DNA of 64,000 nucleotides from JAHEDH01 sp963753285 (GCA_963753285.1 CAVWBT010000001.1:248001-312000); one strand, 5' to 3'. Shown: positions 16,039 to 24,546, numbered from the stretch's first letter. Notes: generated from the sequence alone by a model not told the origin. Translations and numbers: made by a program.

Positions 16039-16352
16039 TCGACGACTTTGTACCGCGTGCGAACGACCCGCACGAAATACATCACGACCGTGGACAGCAT
16101 GGCGATCGCAGCGATCAGCAGCCCGGTCGGCACGAGGAACTTGGTCGTCCAGGCGGGCTCGACTGCATCGCCGGCGGCCGGCTGAACGACCACGGCAGGC
16201 TCGTATCCCGGTTGGATGAGCGTCTCTGCGTCATCGGCGGTCTCGGCAGGGTCTGCCGGGGCCGGCGCATCCTCGGCGGCGGCGAGCGGGAGAGCGGCCG
16301 AGATGACGAGAAGCCCGACGAGAGTCAACAGGATGAGGCGGATCGATCGCAT
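16035..16352 (-). CDS. Small exported membrane protein, unknown function
   Basis: A 105-residue protein I do not recognise. It has an N-terminal signal-like helix (RLILLTLVGLLVISAALPLA), an Ala/Pro/Glu-rich extracytoplasmic linker, and a C-terminal membrane helix (FLVPTGLLIAAIAMLSTVVM) ending in a basic tail VRVVRTRYKVVE. That predicts a short bitopic protein with the linker outside. It overlaps the metalloprotease start by 4 nt and so shares its operon. Confidence 0.7.
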   Translation of the reverse strand: MRSIRLILLTLVGLLVISAALPLAAAEDAPAPADPAETADDAETLIQPGYEPAVVVQPAAGDAVEPAWTTKFLVPTGLLIAAIAMLSTVVMYFVRVVRTRYKVVE

Positions 16353-16404
16353 GTCGGAGGCGAGACTACTTCGCCGGTCGGCGACATCCCAGCCAAGCAG
16401 CGGA

Positions 16405-16653
16405 TCAGTCCAAGAGCGTCTCGGACCGGATGATCGACGTGAGGCGCATCATCAGCTCGGACGGGACCTCTTCCTGGAGCCTGGTGCGCACGACGATCTT
16501 GAGTCGCTCCTCGAAATGAAAGGCATCCATGCATGGGGGGCAGTCGTCGAGATGAACCTTGATCGCCTCGGTGCTCTCGGCTGTCAGCTCACCGTCGAGG
16601 TAGAGGTACATCCTCTCGAGGGCATCGTCGCAGTTGTGACTCATCTTCGACAT
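16405..16653 (-). CDS. rsrA: Mycothiol-system anti-sigma factor RsrA
   Basis: RsrA is a zinc-containing redox-sensing anti-sigma factor that holds SigR inactive until disulfide stress oxidises it. The 82-residue protein has the expected pattern: CDDALERMYLYLDGEL, the zinc motif HLDDCPPC (HxxxCxxC), and FHFEERLKIVVRTRLQEEVP. It lies 9 nt downstream of the sigma-factor gene, as usual. ATG 16653 is used; ATG 16644 is also possible. The family implies that the organism uses mycothiol, but no mycothiol genes are in the window. Confidence 0.92.
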   Translation of the reverse strand: MSKMSHNCDDALERMYLYLDGELTAESTEAIKVHLDDCPPCMDAFHFEERLKIVVRTRLQEEVPSELMMRLTSIIRSETLLD

Positions 16654-16662
16654 CCGATTGAC

Positions 16663-17247
16663 TCACTCACGGGCGGCCGCCTCCTCATCGGGGAGCAACC
16701 CTCTGACCTTTGCGTATTCGTACAACTCCCGCTGGAGCGCTTTTCTTCCCCGGTGGAGCCGAGACATGACGGTTCCGATCGGGATGTCGAGAATGTCGGC
16801 GATCTCCTTGTAGGCGAACCCCTCCAGATCTGCGAGCAGCACAGGCACGCGGAAGTTCTCCGGAAGCGACTCGACGGCAGCCTTGATGTCCGCCTCGACG
16901 AGACCGTCGAGGACCGCCTCTTCGGCGCTCGTGGAGTAGTCGGCCGACTCGGCGGATCCGATCTTGCGATACAGATAGAGGTCTTGGGTGTCGCCCAACT
17001 CGACCTCGTCCGGCCGGCGCTGCTTCTTCCGATACCGGTTGATGTACGTGTTGGTGAGGATGCGATACAGCCATGCCTTCAGATTCGTGCCGGCTTCGAA
17101 CGTGTGATACGCCCGGTACGCCTTGAGGAACGTCTCCTGGACGAGATCCTCGGCATCGGCCGGGTTGCGCGCCATTCGCAGGGCAGCCGAGTACAGCTGC
17201 GGAGCGAACTGCATCGCATCGTCTTCGAACGTCGCCTGGTCAGCCAC
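16663..17247 (-). CDS. sigR: ECF sigma factor SigR/SigH-type
   Basis: An ECF sigma factor of the SigR (SigH in mycobacteria) group that directs the thiol-oxidative stress regulon. Region 2 reads LYSAALRMARNPADAEDLVQ then ETFLKAY, followed by LKAWLYRILTNTYINRYRKK; region 4 is ADLEGFAYKEIADILDIPIG then TVMSRLHRGRKAL. The paired rsrA follows at 9 nt. GTG 17247 is the most likely start (VADQATFEDDA), because the frame further up runs into 86-bp tandem repeats. No clear Shine-Dalgarno is visible. The protein is 194 residues. Confidence 0.9.
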   Translation of the reverse strand: MADQATFEDDAMQFAPQLYSAALRMARNPADAEDLVQETFLKAYRAYHTFEAGTNLKAWLYRILTNTYINRYRKKQRRPDEVELGDTQDLYLYRKIGSAESADYSTSAEEAVLDGLVEADIKAAVESLPENFRVPVLLADLEGFAYKEIADILDIPIGTVMSRLHRGRKALQRELYEYAKVRGLLPDEEAAARE

Positions 17248-17311
17248 CGACGGAACGGTAGTTGTCGTTCCGCGGAGTCGGGAATGGCCCGACCGATGAC
17301 AGATGACAGAT

Positions 17312-17569
17312 GACAGATGACCCGAGGTGGTCAGGGGTGTCCCCCACGCAGTGGGGGAAGGTTCCTGCCGGCCGAGGGACGAGGCCGGGAGGTAGGGGAC
17401 AGATGACCCGAGGCGGTCAGGGGTGTCCCCCACGCAGTGGGGGAAGGTTCCTGCCGGCCGAGGGACGAGGCCGGGAGGTAGGGGACAGATGACCCGAGGC
17501 GGTCAGGGGTGTCCCCCACGCAGTGGGGGAAGGTTCCTGCCGGCCGAGGGACGAGGCCGGGAGGTAGGG
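17312..17569. repeat. Three tandem copies of an 86-bp repeat upstream of sigR
   Basis: Copies start at 17312, 17398 and 17484. The only difference I saw is one base in the first copy (T at 17328 for C). Each unit has two stems: CCCCCAC-gca-GTGGGGG and CCGGCC-nnn-GGCCGG within CCTGCCGGCC. Just before it are three tandem AGATGAC heptamers (17301-17321) preceded by CGATGAC. The block fills most of the 356-bp gap between the sigR start and the end of the SLH gene. Confidence 0.9.
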
Positions 17570-17603
17570 GGATGACTCCAACGGGCACGTGACACGCTGC
17601 CGA

Positions 17604-19091
17604 TCACGGAACCATCCTGGCCATGCCGGAATCGGGGGCCACTTGGAGAGACGACACGTCCACGGCTTCGAAGTCTGCGCCGGTGAGCTGCCCGAGTTGG
17701 CGAAGCACGTCGTTGTCCCAACGAGGATCGGGCGCCCCGGAGACGAACCAGCTCGACCCGTTGTCCGCCAGGACCAGCCCGTAACGCTTCATCGCCGTCA
17801 GGATCACCTGCACGTCTGGATGGAAACCGCTCGTGTCGAAGTCGACACGGAGCCGGAATCGCTGTCCCATCGGCGGCAACGCCGGATCTGGATCGGCAGA
17901 GGCGAGATGTCTCGCCGGCCACACGTAGGCGCGCTGGGTTCGAGGGGCCGTGAACCGGATGGCGTGGTCGATCGATCCCGAAGCGACCTCGTCGTACCGC
18001 ACGAGGCCCGGGAAGATCGGAAGACCGGCGGCATCCGCCGACGTCCATCCGCTGGGTCGAAGCCGATTCGACGACAGGTCATAGCTGGCTCCCGATGCCG
18101 CCTCCCAAATGCCGTCGACAGGTCGGGCATCGAACAGCTCGAAGAGCATGCAGCGACTGCGATCGAGCGCGATCACATGCCGATCTCCCGTTCCGTCGAG
18201 GCCTCCCTCCACCGGGGCATCGAGTGGGATCGGGAACGGGCCGGGATCCGACTCGGCGCCGTAGGCCACGTACTCGATCGTGACCGGCGGGACCGTCGGA
18301 CCGACCTCGATGAACGGGATGCCGATCGGCGAGTTCGAGCCAGGGGGCCACACCCCTGACCCGAAGTCCGCGTGCACCGTGTGGTCGAGACCGATCGAGT
18401 TCGTGTAATCGAACGAGCGGGAATGGACGGGGAGGGTCTCGACCGGGGTGTTCCAGATGTTGTCGGGCGGGAGGATCCGGCACCTGGGGGTCACGGCGAC
18501 GGGTTCGAGACCTGCGGCCCGCGCCAGGAAGCTGGCCATCTGTTCACGAGTGACCACGGCGGCGGGGCAGAAGTGGTTCGGCGCGCACCCGAGCGTCACC
18601 CCGGCTGCCGCCAGCGCATCGATCTGCGGCTCGTACGGGGAATCGTCGTCGTCGGTGAAGGCGTTGCCTCCGGTCAGCGGCAGCCGGAATGCTCGCGTCA
18701 GAAACACGGCCATCTCGCCTCTCGTCACGCCGAGTTCCGGACAGAACGATGCGGCGGTGCAGCCGGTGGTGATCCCGGCGGCCGCCAGCGCATCGATGTC
18801 GGCTTCGAAGATCGACGCCTCGGTGTCGTCGAAGCGGCCAGGGTCACCGGCGGGAAGGTCCAGCAACCGGACGAGAAACGCCGCCATCTGGCCACGCGTC
18901 ACCTCATCACGCGGACAGAACAGCTCCAACGCACAACCGTTCGTCACCCCGGCCGCTGCGATGGCCTCGATGTCGGATTCGTGTACGGAGCCATCGTCAT
19001 CGGTGAACGAACCACCCGGAGGCAGATCGGCTGCGAACGCGGCCGGAACGGACAGCGAAACGAGCAGCAGGAGGGTTGCGACGACACGCAT
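17604..19091 (-). CDS. Secreted SLH-repeat protein with conserved C-terminal domain of unknown function
   Basis: A 495-residue exported protein. A signal peptide (MRVVATLLLLVSLSVPAAFA) is followed by three S-layer-homology-type repeats of about 55 residues, each with an AIAAAGVTNGC-like turn and a block such as VTRGQMAAFLVRLLDLP, VTRGEMAVFLTRAFRLP or VTREQMASFLARAAGLE. These normally bind cell-wall polymers. From about residue 200 a second domain begins (ILPPDNIWNTPVETLP) and ends with YGLVLADNGSSWFVSGAPDP and RWDNDVL; its function is unknown. ATG 19091 is chosen since the longer frame would run across the tRNA gene. Confidence 0.8.
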   Translation of the reverse strand: MRVVATLLLLVSLSVPAAFAADLPPGGSFTDDDGSVHESDIEAIAAAGVTNGCALELFCPRDEVTRGQMAAFLVRLLDLPAGDPGRFDDTEASIFEADIDALAAAGITTGCTAASFCPELGVTRGEMAVFLTRAFRLPLTGGNAFTDDDDSPYEPQIDALAAAGVTLGCAPNHFCPAAVVTREQMASFLARAAGLEPVAVTPRCRILPPDNIWNTPVETLPVHSRSFDYTNSIGLDHTVHADFGSGVWPPGSNSPIGIPFIEVGPTVPPVTIEYVAYGAESDPGPFPIPLDAPVEGGLDGTGDRHVIALDRSRCMLFELFDARPVDGIWEAASGASYDLSSNRLRPSGWTSADAAGLPIFPGLVRYDEVASGSIDHAIRFTAPRTQRAYVWPARHLASADPDPALPPMGQRFRLRVDFDTSGFHPDVQVILTAMKRYGLVLADNGSSWFVSGAPDPRWDNDVLRQLGQLTGADFEAVDVSSLQVAPDSGMARMVP

Positions 19092-19133
19092 GACGTCGTA
19101 TCGGGCGGTGGCGCCGCCCGGTTGAGCGACCCG

Positions 19134-19208
19134 TGGAGCCGAGGAGGGGATTTGAACCCCTGACCTATTCATTACGAGTGAATTGCTCTACCCCTGAGCT
19201 ACCTCGGC
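19134..19208 (-). tRNA. tRNA-Thr (CGT anticodon)
   Basis: The minus strand folds as a complete tRNA: acceptor GCCGAGG/CCTCGGC, D arm with AGCTCAGGGGTAGAGC, anticodon stem ATTCA/TGAAT around loop CTCGTAA (anticodon CGT, reads ACG), and T arm GGGGTTCAAATCCCC. Discriminator T and a genome-encoded CCA (19134-19136) are present. It is 75 nt including CCA. Confidence 0.95.
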
Positions 19209-19218
19209 GAGGCGAGGA

Positions 19219-19248
19219 ATGATATCGCAGCACACGCCGACGGGGCAA
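19219..19248 (-). promoter_or_regulatory. Sigma-70-type promoter for tRNA-Thr
   Basis: On the minus strand TTGCCC (19248-19243) and TATCAT (19224-19219) are separated by 18 bp and end 10 bp before the tRNA 5' end, giving a start a few bases upstream of the mature tRNA. Confidence 0.5.
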
Positions 19249-19275
19249 TCCAGAGCTCACTCGCCGGCGCTCGCA

Positions 19276-19503
19276 TTACCGCGTGTCTTCCGGCCCAGAG
19301 GGCCGAAGCGTTTCTTCCGGCGCTGGGCGCCGGAGCGTGTCTTCACTTCGTGAGCGTGTCCGCTGCGTTGGGGCGCTCTCAGGCTGCGGGGCGAGACTGT
19401 TCAGCGCTCCAAGCAGAAACGCCCCGAGAATGACTCCCCACCCGAGGGTGCGGACACGCCGCCGAAGGCGAGGACACGCTGCGAGCGCCAGCGAGCAAAA
19501 CAC
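19276..19503 (-). other. Possible 75-aa hydrophobic ORF spanning repeat core (copy C)
   Basis: From ATG 19503 the frame reads MFCSLALAACP, then RLRRRVRTLGWGVILGAFLL and GALNSLAPQ, and continues through nine-residue repeats such as EDTLRRPAP and EETLRPSGP made by the 27-bp units. The hydrophobic part matches the peptide read from copy B. It could be a small membrane protein or a chance reading of a repeat. Confidence 0.25.
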
Positions 19504-19535
19504 GCTACGGCTGCCAGGCCGGAAGACACGCTGCG
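19281..19535. repeat. Hairpin-unit array element, copy C
   Basis: This is a second copy of the element at 12831-13212 and fills the gap between tRNA-Thr and holB. Left-arm boundaries GCGTGTC/GCGTTTC start at 19281, 19308, 19335 and 19354 (spacing 27, 27, 19), one unit fewer than copy B. Right-arm GACACGC boundaries lie at 19453 and 19473 and near 19525. The core is 19383-19470. The hairpins inside units are CGGCCC-aga-GGGCCG, CGGCGC-tgg-GCGCCG and CACTTCGTG. Confidence 0.75.
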
Positions 19536-19539
19536 GGCG

Positions 19540-20565
19540 TCAGCTCGCCAACTGCGTGAACAGATTCGTCAGCAGCAGTTGACGGCGGAGGTTGGCGTTG
19601 AGATCGGCGATGGCTTCGAGGATCAGCTCCGTGTTGCGAACGGCCCGTTTCGGGGAGATCGATGTGAGATCGGCGAGGGGTAGATCGGTGTTCCGGAGTG
19701 GAGCGCCGTACTGGATCGCAGCGGCATCGGCATACCAGGTGGCGAGGATCTCGAGACCCGACTCGGTCAACGCGAGGCGTGCCCGGCGTTCTTCTCGGGT
19801 CCGCTCGTCCTTGCTGAGATCGGCGTCCGAGATCGACCGGCTCGCCAGGGGCCCCACCCACCCCTCCACCTCGGTGGCGAGCATCGCCGCCTCACCGGGC
19901 CGCTCGCTCAACCTGGTCGGCAGCCTCAGCCAGTTGCTCCTGAACGCATCGATCTCGGTGTCGGTGATCAAGGCGATGGCAACGCCCGGCCGTCCCCCGG
20001 AGACGCGGGCCAGCGCCGTGGCGCGGGTCTCGTCCACTCCGGTCCCCATGAGGTGCTCAGCGATCAACTCGCTCGGTACCCGGCCCATGTGGATGGTCCG
20101 ACAGCGGCTGTTGACCGTCGAGGGGAGATCCGTTTCCGACTCGGTGACGAGCAGGAAGATCGTCGATCCAGTCGGTTCCTCGAGGGTCTTCAGGAGCACG
20201 TTGGCCGCTTGTTCGGTGAGCATCCCGGCTTCGGGAACCAGGAACACCTTGATCGCAGACTCGACCGGCATCATCGTCGCCGTCTGGACGATGCTCCGTG
20301 CCTGCTCGACGCCGATGCTCTGCCGACCCTCCAGGCCGATCTCGATCAGATCGGGATGGTTGCCGGTTCGAATCCGGCGGCACGACCGGCAGTCCTCGTC
20401 GTGGTTGCCCGAGTCGGGGCACAACAACACGCGGGCGAACTCGGTCGCGACCGTCGCCTTCCCGATCGAGGATGCCCCGACGAAGAGGTAGCTGTTCGCC
20501 GGCCGGCGAGCCTCGCGGATCAGCATCTCTGTCACCCTGGCGTGACCGATGACTCCTTCAAACAT
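19540..20565 (-). CDS. holB: DNA polymerase III delta' subunit
   Basis: The delta' subunit is part of the clamp loader that places the sliding clamp on DNA. The 341-residue protein has a AAA+ fold with a P-loop-like GASSIGKATVA that departs from the consensus, as is normal for the non-hydrolysing delta' subunit, and a Cys cluster (CPDSGNHDEDCRSCRRI) of the zinc-binding module. LLKTLEEPTGSTIFLLVTES and SRCRTI are strong family motifs. ATG 20565 overlaps the tmk stop by 8 nt; the upstream open frame is a tmk shadow. The tmk-holB pair is classical. Confidence 0.92.
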   Translation of the reverse strand: MFEGVIGHARVTEMLIREARRPANSYLFVGASSIGKATVATEFARVLLCPDSGNHDEDCRSCRRIRTGNHPDLIEIGLEGRQSIGVEQARSIVQTATMMPVESAIKVFLVPEAGMLTEQAANVLLKTLEEPTGSTIFLLVTESETDLPSTVNSRCRTIHMGRVPSELIAEHLMGTGVDETRATALARVSGGRPGVAIALITDTEIDAFRSNWLRLPTRLSERPGEAAMLATEVEGWVGPLASRSISDADLSKDERTREERRARLALTESGLEILATWYADAAAIQYGAPLRNTDLPLADLTSISPKRAVRNTELILEAIADLNANLRRQLLLTNLFTQLAS

Positions 20566-21166
20566 CGCGATGCTTCTCCATCGCCGCCGCCAGAATCGCA
20601 TCGGCGAGTCGATCGGGTGATGCCGACGCGTCGAACAGCACGATCCGATCGTCTTCGGCGGCCAGCGTTCGATAGGTCTCTGCGACAGTCTGCTGGAGGG
20701 CGAGGCCACCCTCGCCGATCCTGTCGCGTTCCGTCTCGCGCGCGAACCCCACCTCTGGCTCGATGTCGAGGACGACGACCAGGTCCGGCAGCACGCCGTT
20801 CAGCACGGTCTCGTTGAGCCGGCGGACGGCATCGACCCCCAGATCGCGCCCACCACCTTGGTAGGCCAGGGACGAATAGTAGGACCGGTCGGAGATCACC
20901 CACCTGCCGTCGGCGAGGGCGGGTGCGATGACCTCGACGGCGAGCTGCGCCCGGGACGCGGCGAAGAGTGCCGCCTCCGCCCAGGGGGCAACGTGGCCCG
21001 CATGCAACACGAGACGGCGGAGCTCTTCGCCGAGCTCGGTCCCTCCGGGCTCCCTGACCGAGATCGAATCGATCTGGCGGTCGGCGAGACGTGAGACCAG
21101 GAGCCGGCCCTGCGTGCTCTTCCCGGACCCTTCGATGCCTTCGAGCGCGAGGTAGAAGCCGCTCAT
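20558..21166 (-). CDS. tmk: Thymidylate kinase
   Basis: Tmk phosphorylates dTMP to dTDP. The 202-residue protein has the P-loop EGIEGSGKST (9-18), the DRSYYSSLAYQGGG motif, and the lid ARETERDRIGEGG. VREPGGTELGE holds the substrate-binding Arg-Glu. It overlaps the upstream MFS gene by 4 nt and holB by 8 nt. In some actinobacteria the same MFS and Tmk parts are one fused polypeptide; here they are separate but coupled. Confidence 0.95.
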   Translation of the reverse strand: MSGFYLALEGIEGSGKSTQGRLLVSRLADRQIDSISVREPGGTELGEELRRLVLHAGHVAPWAEAALFAASRAQLAVEVIAPALADGRWVISDRSYYSSLAYQGGGRDLGVDAVRRLNETVLNGVLPDLVVVLDIEPEVGFARETERDRIGEGGLALQQTVAETYRTLAAEDDRIVLFDASASPDRLADAILAAAMEKHRDV

Positions 21167-22560
21167 CGATCCTTCTCTCGTCGGTCACCCTTGACCCAGG
21201 TCACGGCATCCGAGGCGTCGCGAAGCACCCGGTAGTCGTGATCGGTCAGCGGCTCTCCGACCAGTTGCTGACGCACCGCCCATACGGCGCCGACACCCGT
21301 GAGGAAGATGGTGGCTCCGCTCAGGAACATCACCGCTCTCACACCGTTCGAGAAGAGTCCAGGGAACACACCCCGCATGGCGGCCGCGCCGACGCCGGCG
21401 AGCGCGAACGAGACCAGCAGCGCGGCGCGGGCGAACGAGAAGAGGGCGGCGAACGTGCGGCCCCGCAGGTCGTCGGAGACGACGGCGTGGAGGTGCGTGA
21501 ACCCGGTGACGTACGCCACCCCGGTCCCCGCGCCCGCGAGAAAGACCCATGCGGCGGCGCCGGCCGCGGTGGTCGTGCCCGCTGCGAAGGCGATCGACAT
21601 CCCGACGATCAGGAGCGCGAAACCGAACAACGGCTCGCGCCGTTGGATCGCCCTTCCCCACAGCGTCATGCCGCCCATTCCCAGGCCCACTCCGATGCCG
21701 AGCGCCGTCACGATGATCCCGTACCCGGAGTCGCCTGCTCGGAGCACCTCGACGGAGAACGGCTGGCCCAGGACGAACAGCGCGCCACCGCCGAAGAGCC
21801 CAACGGCCATGCCGACGACCATGCGCCGCACGGCACCGAAGCCCAAGACGAACTTGAATCCGTCGACCATGTCCCGGAGAGGAGCACGCACGTCGAGAGC
21901 GGACTCCGCTTCTCGATCCCGCGAGATATGGAGTTTCGGGATGGGGATCGTGAGCACGATCAGTCCCGACAGCACGAACGTGACGGCGTCGAAGGCGAAT
22001 GACGCCGAGAGTCCCGGGTTGGATGCCCACGGCGCCAATGAGCCGCCGAACTGGGCGATGATCGCAAAGATCGCAGAGCCCACCGGCGCAGTACCGTAGC
22101 CGGCGAGCAGATTGAGCCCGTTCGCTGCCATCAGGTGCTCCCTCGGGATCAGGAGCGGAACCACCGCCTCCCTGGCGGGCTGGCGGATGAGCGACAGGAC
22201 CTCGATCGCGAACGTGATGAGGAAGAGATCCCGGAAGTTGCCGACGAACACCAGGACCAGGACCAGGACGGCGCGGCCGAAGTCCGCCACGATCATGGTT
22301 CGTTTCCGATCGAAACGATCTGCGACCACGCCTCCGACCACGCCGATGATGAGGCCGGGAAGGAAGCGGGCGGTGAGGGGAACCAGGATGGCGATTCCCG
22401 AGTTCAGCTGATCGCCCGAGATCTCCGTGGCCAGTGAGAACGTCGCGAAGAGCGTGACCCAATCTCCGAGACTGGAGATCAACTGGCTCCACCACAGTCT
22501 CGCGAACGGCCCTCTGCGGACGAGGTCGCGCCCCCTGATCTTCTCGACCTCGATCTCCAT
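21163..22560 (-). CDS. MFS transporter, tmk-linked
   Basis: A 465-residue major facilitator transporter with about twelve membrane helices. It begins with a soluble MEIEVEKIRGRDLVRRGPFA and the typical helix-2/3 loop GGVVADRFDRKRTM; the middle loop is PKLHISRDREAESALDV. It resembles the MFS half of the fused MFS/dTMP-kinase proteins annotated in actinobacteria. The substrate is unknown. The 4-nt overlap with tmk suggests coordinated translation. Confidence 0.85.
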   Translation of the reverse strand: MEIEVEKIRGRDLVRRGPFARLWWSQLISSLGDWVTLFATFSLATEISGDQLNSGIAILVPLTARFLPGLIIGVVGGVVADRFDRKRTMIVADFGRAVLVLVLVFVGNFRDLFLITFAIEVLSLIRQPAREAVVPLLIPREHLMAANGLNLLAGYGTAPVGSAIFAIIAQFGGSLAPWASNPGLSASFAFDAVTFVLSGLIVLTIPIPKLHISRDREAESALDVRAPLRDMVDGFKFVLGFGAVRRMVVGMAVGLFGGGALFVLGQPFSVEVLRAGDSGYGIIVTALGIGVGLGMGGMTLWGRAIQRREPLFGFALLIVGMSIAFAAGTTTAAGAAAWVFLAGAGTGVAYVTGFTHLHAVVSDDLRGRTFAALFSFARAALLVSFALAGVGAAAMRGVFPGLFSNGVRAVMFLSGATIFLTGVGAVWAVRQQLVGEPLTDHDYRVLRDASDAVTWVKGDRREKDR

Positions 22561-22689
22561 CCACGCGAGGTTATCGGTTCGGGAGCGGATTCACAGGCCG
22601 TTGTCCTCTGCGCCCGGCGCCGGCGTGGGGATACGTTTTGGGGGGGCCGGAGGGCGTGCGAAGGCGAGAGGGACCGATCGAGAGGGGGC

Positions 22690-24117
22690 ATGAGGATGAA
22701 GCTGGTCGGTGAGACTCCGTGGCGATGGAGGATCGAGAAGGCAGGATCCATGCGCGTCCCCGGGATCGTGTTCGCGTCCGAAGAGCTGCTTCCGGATGTC
22801 GCCGACGACCGGTCGCTCGATCAGGTCGTGAACGTGGCCACGTTGCCGGGGATCGTGGTTGCCTCGTTCGCCATGCCCGACGTGCATTGGGGATATGGGT
22901 TCCCCATCGGAGGCGTCGCCGCAACCGACGTCGGCGCCGGCGGGGTCGTGTCTCCCGGCGGCGTCGGGTTCGACATCTCGTGCGGCGTCCGCCTGCTCAC
23001 CTCCCCGCTCTCCGAAGCGTCGATCCGGCCGAGACTCCGCGAAGTGATGGACGAGCTCGCCCGCACAGTCCCGAAGGGAATGGGGCCTGGCGGAATCTGG
23101 CCCATCGAGTCGGACCGTGAGCTCGAATCGATCCTGGTGCGAGGCGTCTCGCAAGCCGTGGAGCGCGGGTACGGCTCTCAGCGCGATCTCGATCGGTGCG
23201 AGGATGGCGGTGCCCTCGTCGGAGCGGACCCCGACGCAGTGAGCGAACGGGCGAAGGCGCGCGGCATCCGACAGGTGGGCAGCCTCGGATCGGGCAACCA
23301 CTTCCTCGAATTGCAGGTGGTGGCCGAGATCACCGACCACCGTGCGGCGGCGGCCTTCGAGCTCTTCGAGGGCCAGGTGTGCGTGATGATCCACTCGGGT
23401 TCACGAGGGTTGGGCCACCAGGTCTGCACCGATCACGTCAAGACGATGGAGGCGGCTATGACGCGCCACGGCATCGATGTGCCGGATCGCCAGCTCGCCT
23501 GTGCTCCGGTGCGATCCTCGGAAGGCGCCGCCTATCTCGGCGCGATGGCGGCGGCCGCCAACTACGGGAGGGTGAACCGTCACATGCTCGCGGAGTCGGC
23601 CAGGCGCGCGTTCGAGCGAGTGATCGGCTCGAGCGACCTCCAACTGCTCTACGACGTCTCGCACAACCTCGCAAAGCTCGAGGAACACACGGTCGACGGT
23701 GAGGGACGACTGCTGTGCGTTCACAGGAAGGGAGCCACCAGAGCCCTGCCCCCTCGGCATCCCGACGTCCCGGAGGATCTCGCCGACATCGGTCAACCGG
23801 TCTTGGTGCCCGGCTCGATGGGCACGGCATCGCATGTGCTGGTCGGCGTGGCGGGCTCCGACGCGTTCCATTCGACGTGCCATGGGGCCGGTCGGGTCAT
23901 GAGCCGGCATGCGGCGGCCAAGCGCACGTCGGGCGCAGCGCTGAGGAAGGAACTGGCTGCTCTCGACATCGAGGTGCGTGCCGGCTCGAATCGCGGCCTC
24001 ACAGAGGAAGCCCCCTTCTCGTACAAAGACGTCGATGCGGTCGTCGAAACGGTCGACCGGGCAGGATTGGCGGCTCGCGTTGCTCGGCTCACCCCGATCG
24101 GGGTCGTCAAAGGCTGA
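22690..24117 (+). CDS. rtcB: RNA-splicing ligase RtcB
   Basis: RtcB is a GTP- and Mn2+-dependent ligase that joins 2',3'-cyclic phosphate (or 3'-phosphate) and 5'-OH RNA ends in RNA repair. The 475-residue protein has the metal-binding FDISCGVRLL (D95, C98), SGNHFLEL (H204), IHSGSRGLG (H235), DVSHNLAKLE (H325), and the CHGAGRVMSR motif with H398 as the guanylylated histidine. ATG 22690 has GAGGGGG just upstream; ATG 22696 is an alternative. Its helper archease is the next gene, convergent, with stop codons directly adjoining. Confidence 0.93.
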   Translation: MRMKLVGETPWRWRIEKAGSMRVPGIVFASEELLPDVADDRSLDQVVNVATLPGIVVASFAMPDVHWGYGFPIGGVAATDVGAGGVVSPGGVGFDISCGVRLLTSPLSEASIRPRLREVMDELARTVPKGMGPGGIWPIESDRELESILVRGVSQAVERGYGSQRDLDRCEDGGALVGADPDAVSERAKARGIRQVGSLGSGNHFLELQVVAEITDHRAAAAFELFEGQVCVMIHSGSRGLGHQVCTDHVKTMEAAMTRHGIDVPDRQLACAPVRSSEGAAYLGAMAAAANYGRVNRHMLAESARRAFERVIGSSDLQLLYDVSHNLAKLEEHTVDGEGRLLCVHRKGATRALPPRHPDVPEDLADIGQPVLVPGSMGTASHVLVGVAGSDAFHSTCHGAGRVMSRHAAAKRTSGAALRKELAALDIEVRAGSNRGLTEEAPFSYKDVDAVVETVDRAGLAARVARLTPIGVVKG

Positions 24118-24540
24118 CTACACGTCGACGATGAACCGGCATCGCACGAGATCCGTGCCGGCCGGCTCGGGATCCATCATCACGATCGCCTTGGGGGCGG
24201 CCCCCGTGAAGTGCACCGACTCGGGACTCGCCAGGCCGAGACGGAGCGTGATGCCAGAGTCGACGCTGCGATCGACATGCGCCGAAACGGGCGCGGATTC
24301 GGATGTGTCGAGCGCGAACACCACCTCTTCGAGCACGGCCTGAACCAGTCCGACTGGACCGACGTCGAACGTCGACGCCCAGGACCCGGCAACTGTCTCG
24401 GGATCCCCCGACACGCAGATGTCGATCAGCGCCTGCGCCGCCTCTTCGGCACATGTCAGAACGTCGCTCCCCCATGCCTCGATGATGACGTCGGCTGTGT
24501 GGGGGAACAGCCGATGCCCTCTCCGCGATTCAGGGCCCAC
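24118..24540 (-). CDS. Archease, RtcB activator
   Basis: Archease speeds guanylylation and turnover of RtcB. This 140-residue protein has the family start HRLFPHTADVIIEAWG with the metal-binding Asp17, LVQAVLEEVVFALDTSES in the middle, and the closing PKAIVMMDPEPAGTDLVRCR then FIVDV. It lies tail-to-tail with rtcB with no base between the two stop codons, and 6 nt after the phosphoribosyltransferase-hydrolase gene, so it is transcribed with that operon rather than with rtcB. Confidence 0.88.
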   Translation of the reverse strand: MGPESRRGHRLFPHTADVIIEAWGSDVLTCAEEAAQALIDICVSGDPETVAGSWASTFDVGPVGLVQAVLEEVVFALDTSESAPVSAHVDRSVDSGITLRLGLASPESVHFTGAAPKAIVMMDPEPAGTDLVRCRFIVDV

Positions 24541-24546
24541 GCGACG

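Noticed and set aside
17248..17300. SigR autoregulatory promoter (GGGAAT/GTT) before sigR
   Set aside because: GGAAC is present, but the only GTT follows after 10 bp rather than the expected ~16-19 bp.
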